Positions 63,070 through 64,000 of a DNA stretch of 64,000 nt are shown piece by piece. The notes under the pieces are model-generated. The model was given only the letters and a program-made list of their open reading frames with translations, was not told the DNA's origin and ran no database searches. A program made the position numbers and the translations under genes. This stretch comes from Skermanella aerolata KACC 11604. Lineage in GTDB: Bacteria > Pseudomonadota > Alphaproteobacteria > Azospirillales > Azospirillaceae. Position 1 is the stretch's first letter. Every line of letters starts with the position of its first letter. The stretch lies in assembly GCF_000936425.1 (NCBI RefSeq), contig NZ_AVFK01000001.1, positions 62,001 through 126,000 on the forward strand, given 5' to 3'.

Positions 63070-63627
63070 ATGATGTTGAAAGCTGCGGCGACCGGCCTGT
63101 TGCTGGCTGGATTCATGAACGGACCGGCTCTGGCGGGGGACTTCGCGGTCACCAGCCCGAGCCTGTCCGACGGAGCGACGATCGGCGATAAGCATCTCTT
63201 TGCCGGTTTCGGATGCACGGGCGGCAACAAGTCGCCCGCGCTGGCATGGACGGAGGCGCCCGCCGATGCGAAGAGCTTCGCCGTGACCGTCTACGATCCG
63301 GATGCACCGACCGGCAGCGGCTGGTGGCACTGGGTCGTCTTCAACATTCCTGCCGGCACGGCGGAACTGAAGGAAGGGGCCGGCGACCCCAAGGGAACAT
63401 CGCTGCCGGCCGGCAGCGTGCAGAGCGTGACCGATTTCGGCCAGCCCGGCTTTGGCGGTCCATGCCCGCCGGCGGGCGACAAGCCGCACCGCTACATCTT
63501 CACGGTTCATGCGCTGAAGCTGGAAAAGCTGCCGTTGGAGACCGGCGCATCCGGGGCGATGGTCGGGTTCTTCCTGGGTCAGAACACGATAGCCAAGGCG
63601 TCGGTAACCGGCATCTACGGGCGCTGA
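63070..63627 (+). CDS. Secreted YbhB/YbcL (PEBP) family protein
   Basis: The 185-residue product has a signal peptide (MMLKAAATGLLLAGFMNGPALA, cleavage near residue 22) and then a complete phosphatidylethanolamine-binding-protein-like fold: SPALAWTEAPADAKSFAVTVYDPDAP, GWWHWVVFNIPAG, GPCPPAGDKPHRYIFTVHAL and the closing FLGQNTIAKASVTGIYGR. The conserved ligand-site residues DPDAP, HWVVFNIP and HRY are present. Bacterial members are of unclear function. GGGGAAG before the ATG supports the start; 63070 and 63073 are both Met codons. Confidence 0.93.
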   Translation: MMLKAAATGLLLAGFMNGPALAGDFAVTSPSLSDGATIGDKHLFAGFGCTGGNKSPALAWTEAPADAKSFAVTVYDPDAPTGSGWWHWVVFNIPAGTAELKEGAGDPKGTSLPAGSVQSVTDFGQPGFGGPCPPAGDKPHRYIFTVHALKLEKLPLETGASGAMVGFFLGQNTIAKASVTGIYGR

Positions 63628-64000
63628 TCTCAAATGGGGACGGGGAACCGCACGTCCCAAACGAAGTACCCGCCTTCCCGCCGAATTTCCCCATCTGGAA
63701 ATCTGGCGGGAGACGGCTGAAAGTTGTTTTAAGACTATAGTTGACGATACGCGCGGAGCGACCGCGATCGTTAAAATATCCCTAAGTTGCAATGGATGGC
63801 ATGCAGGTCTGGATTTACGGCTATCGACACAGTCTGGCTGTGCTGGGGCTGGAAGCGCTCGGCGCTCCCAGGCTGAGCACGTGCCTGCGTCTGGTGTCCG
63901 GCCTGATCGGCTGCCTTCAGGCGCTTGATGCGCCTGTCATCGGATATCGCGGCCAGCGCAGGCTGGCGGGGTCGCCGCCCTGAACCAAGGATTCGAGCGT
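63628..64000. other. Right-hand end of the window without a supported gene
   Basis: This stretch holds one 63-codon open frame (63792-63983) with no ribosome-binding site and no recognisable similarity. The region 63720-63790 is AT-rich and could contain a promoter for a gene beyond the window, but no clear pair of hexamers at standard spacing was found. Confidence 0.5.

Noticed and set aside
63792..63983. 63-codon open frame at the right edge
   Set aside because: No ribosome-binding site and no recognisable similarity; it cannot be supported over chance.

Overview
The window is a continuous piece of a high-GC alphaproteobacterial chromosome, most likely from the Rhodospirillales (Azospirillum/Skermanella type). 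The reasons are the short HPr kinase followed by rapZ, EIIA-Man, HPr and enzyme I with no PTS permease, a Usg-family gene, a DUF2336 gene, a phosphatidylcholine synthase, a CIRCE-controlled groESL and many overlapping ATGA gene junctions. The assignment rests on gene content and order, not on a phylogeny. No tRNA, rRNA, CRISPR array, prophage or intact insertion sequence was seen.

Layout. 1-6.1 kb: a two-component system (the kinase runs off the left edge) divergent from a Spy/CpxP-like periplasmic protein with a His/Gly-rich tail, with GTTAC repeats in the shared intergenic region; then yciB, an HdmA-like (DUF3445) protein, and a periplasmic binding protein translationally coupled to a histidine kinase. 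6.2-9.4 kb: a CAP-domain protein without a signal peptide, a dispersed palindromic repeat, and ahcY with a terminator and an upstream palindrome. 9.4-13.4 kb: the regulatory PTS operon hprK-rapZ-ptsM-ptsH-ptsI. 13.5-16.2 kb: usg and groESL. 16.3-24.4 kb: acyltransferase, epmA, a lipoprotein, a decayed IS3-family remnant, a GntP permease, a GT-C membrane glycosyltransferase and an internally duplicated protein of unknown function. 24.4-27.1 kb: a radical SAM protein paired with a DUF4130-UdgX fusion, a probable DNA repair couple. 27.2-36.1 kb: phosphatidylcholine synthase, lipoproteins, a sugar-acid dehydratase, a degenerate EAL protein, a Na/Pi cotransporter, a Nudix hydrolase and a phage-type lysozyme.

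36.4-52.0 kb is the most distinctive region: one long leftward cluster that joins a type I secretion ABC transporter and its HlyD adaptor to a glycosyltransferase, a 291-residue all-repeat RTX protein, and then six further genes for glycosyltransferases, a methyltransferase, a pyruvyltransferase-like protein and a tail-anchored coiled-coil protein. Most junctions are ATGA overlaps. It looks like a surface-glycan assembly line that may share transcription with the export of an RTX protein. galE starts on the other side of the shared promoter region.

52.5-64 kb: galE, a MarR-type regulator, DUF2336, a ChaC-like gamma-glutamylcyclotransferase, a GMC oxidoreductase, a 59-codon lipoprotein, a CPA1 antiporter fused to a cyclic-nucleotide-binding domain, an SDR, an AraC-type regulator and a secreted YbhB/PEBP protein. 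Two families of GTAG-headed palindromic (REP-like) repeats lie between genes.
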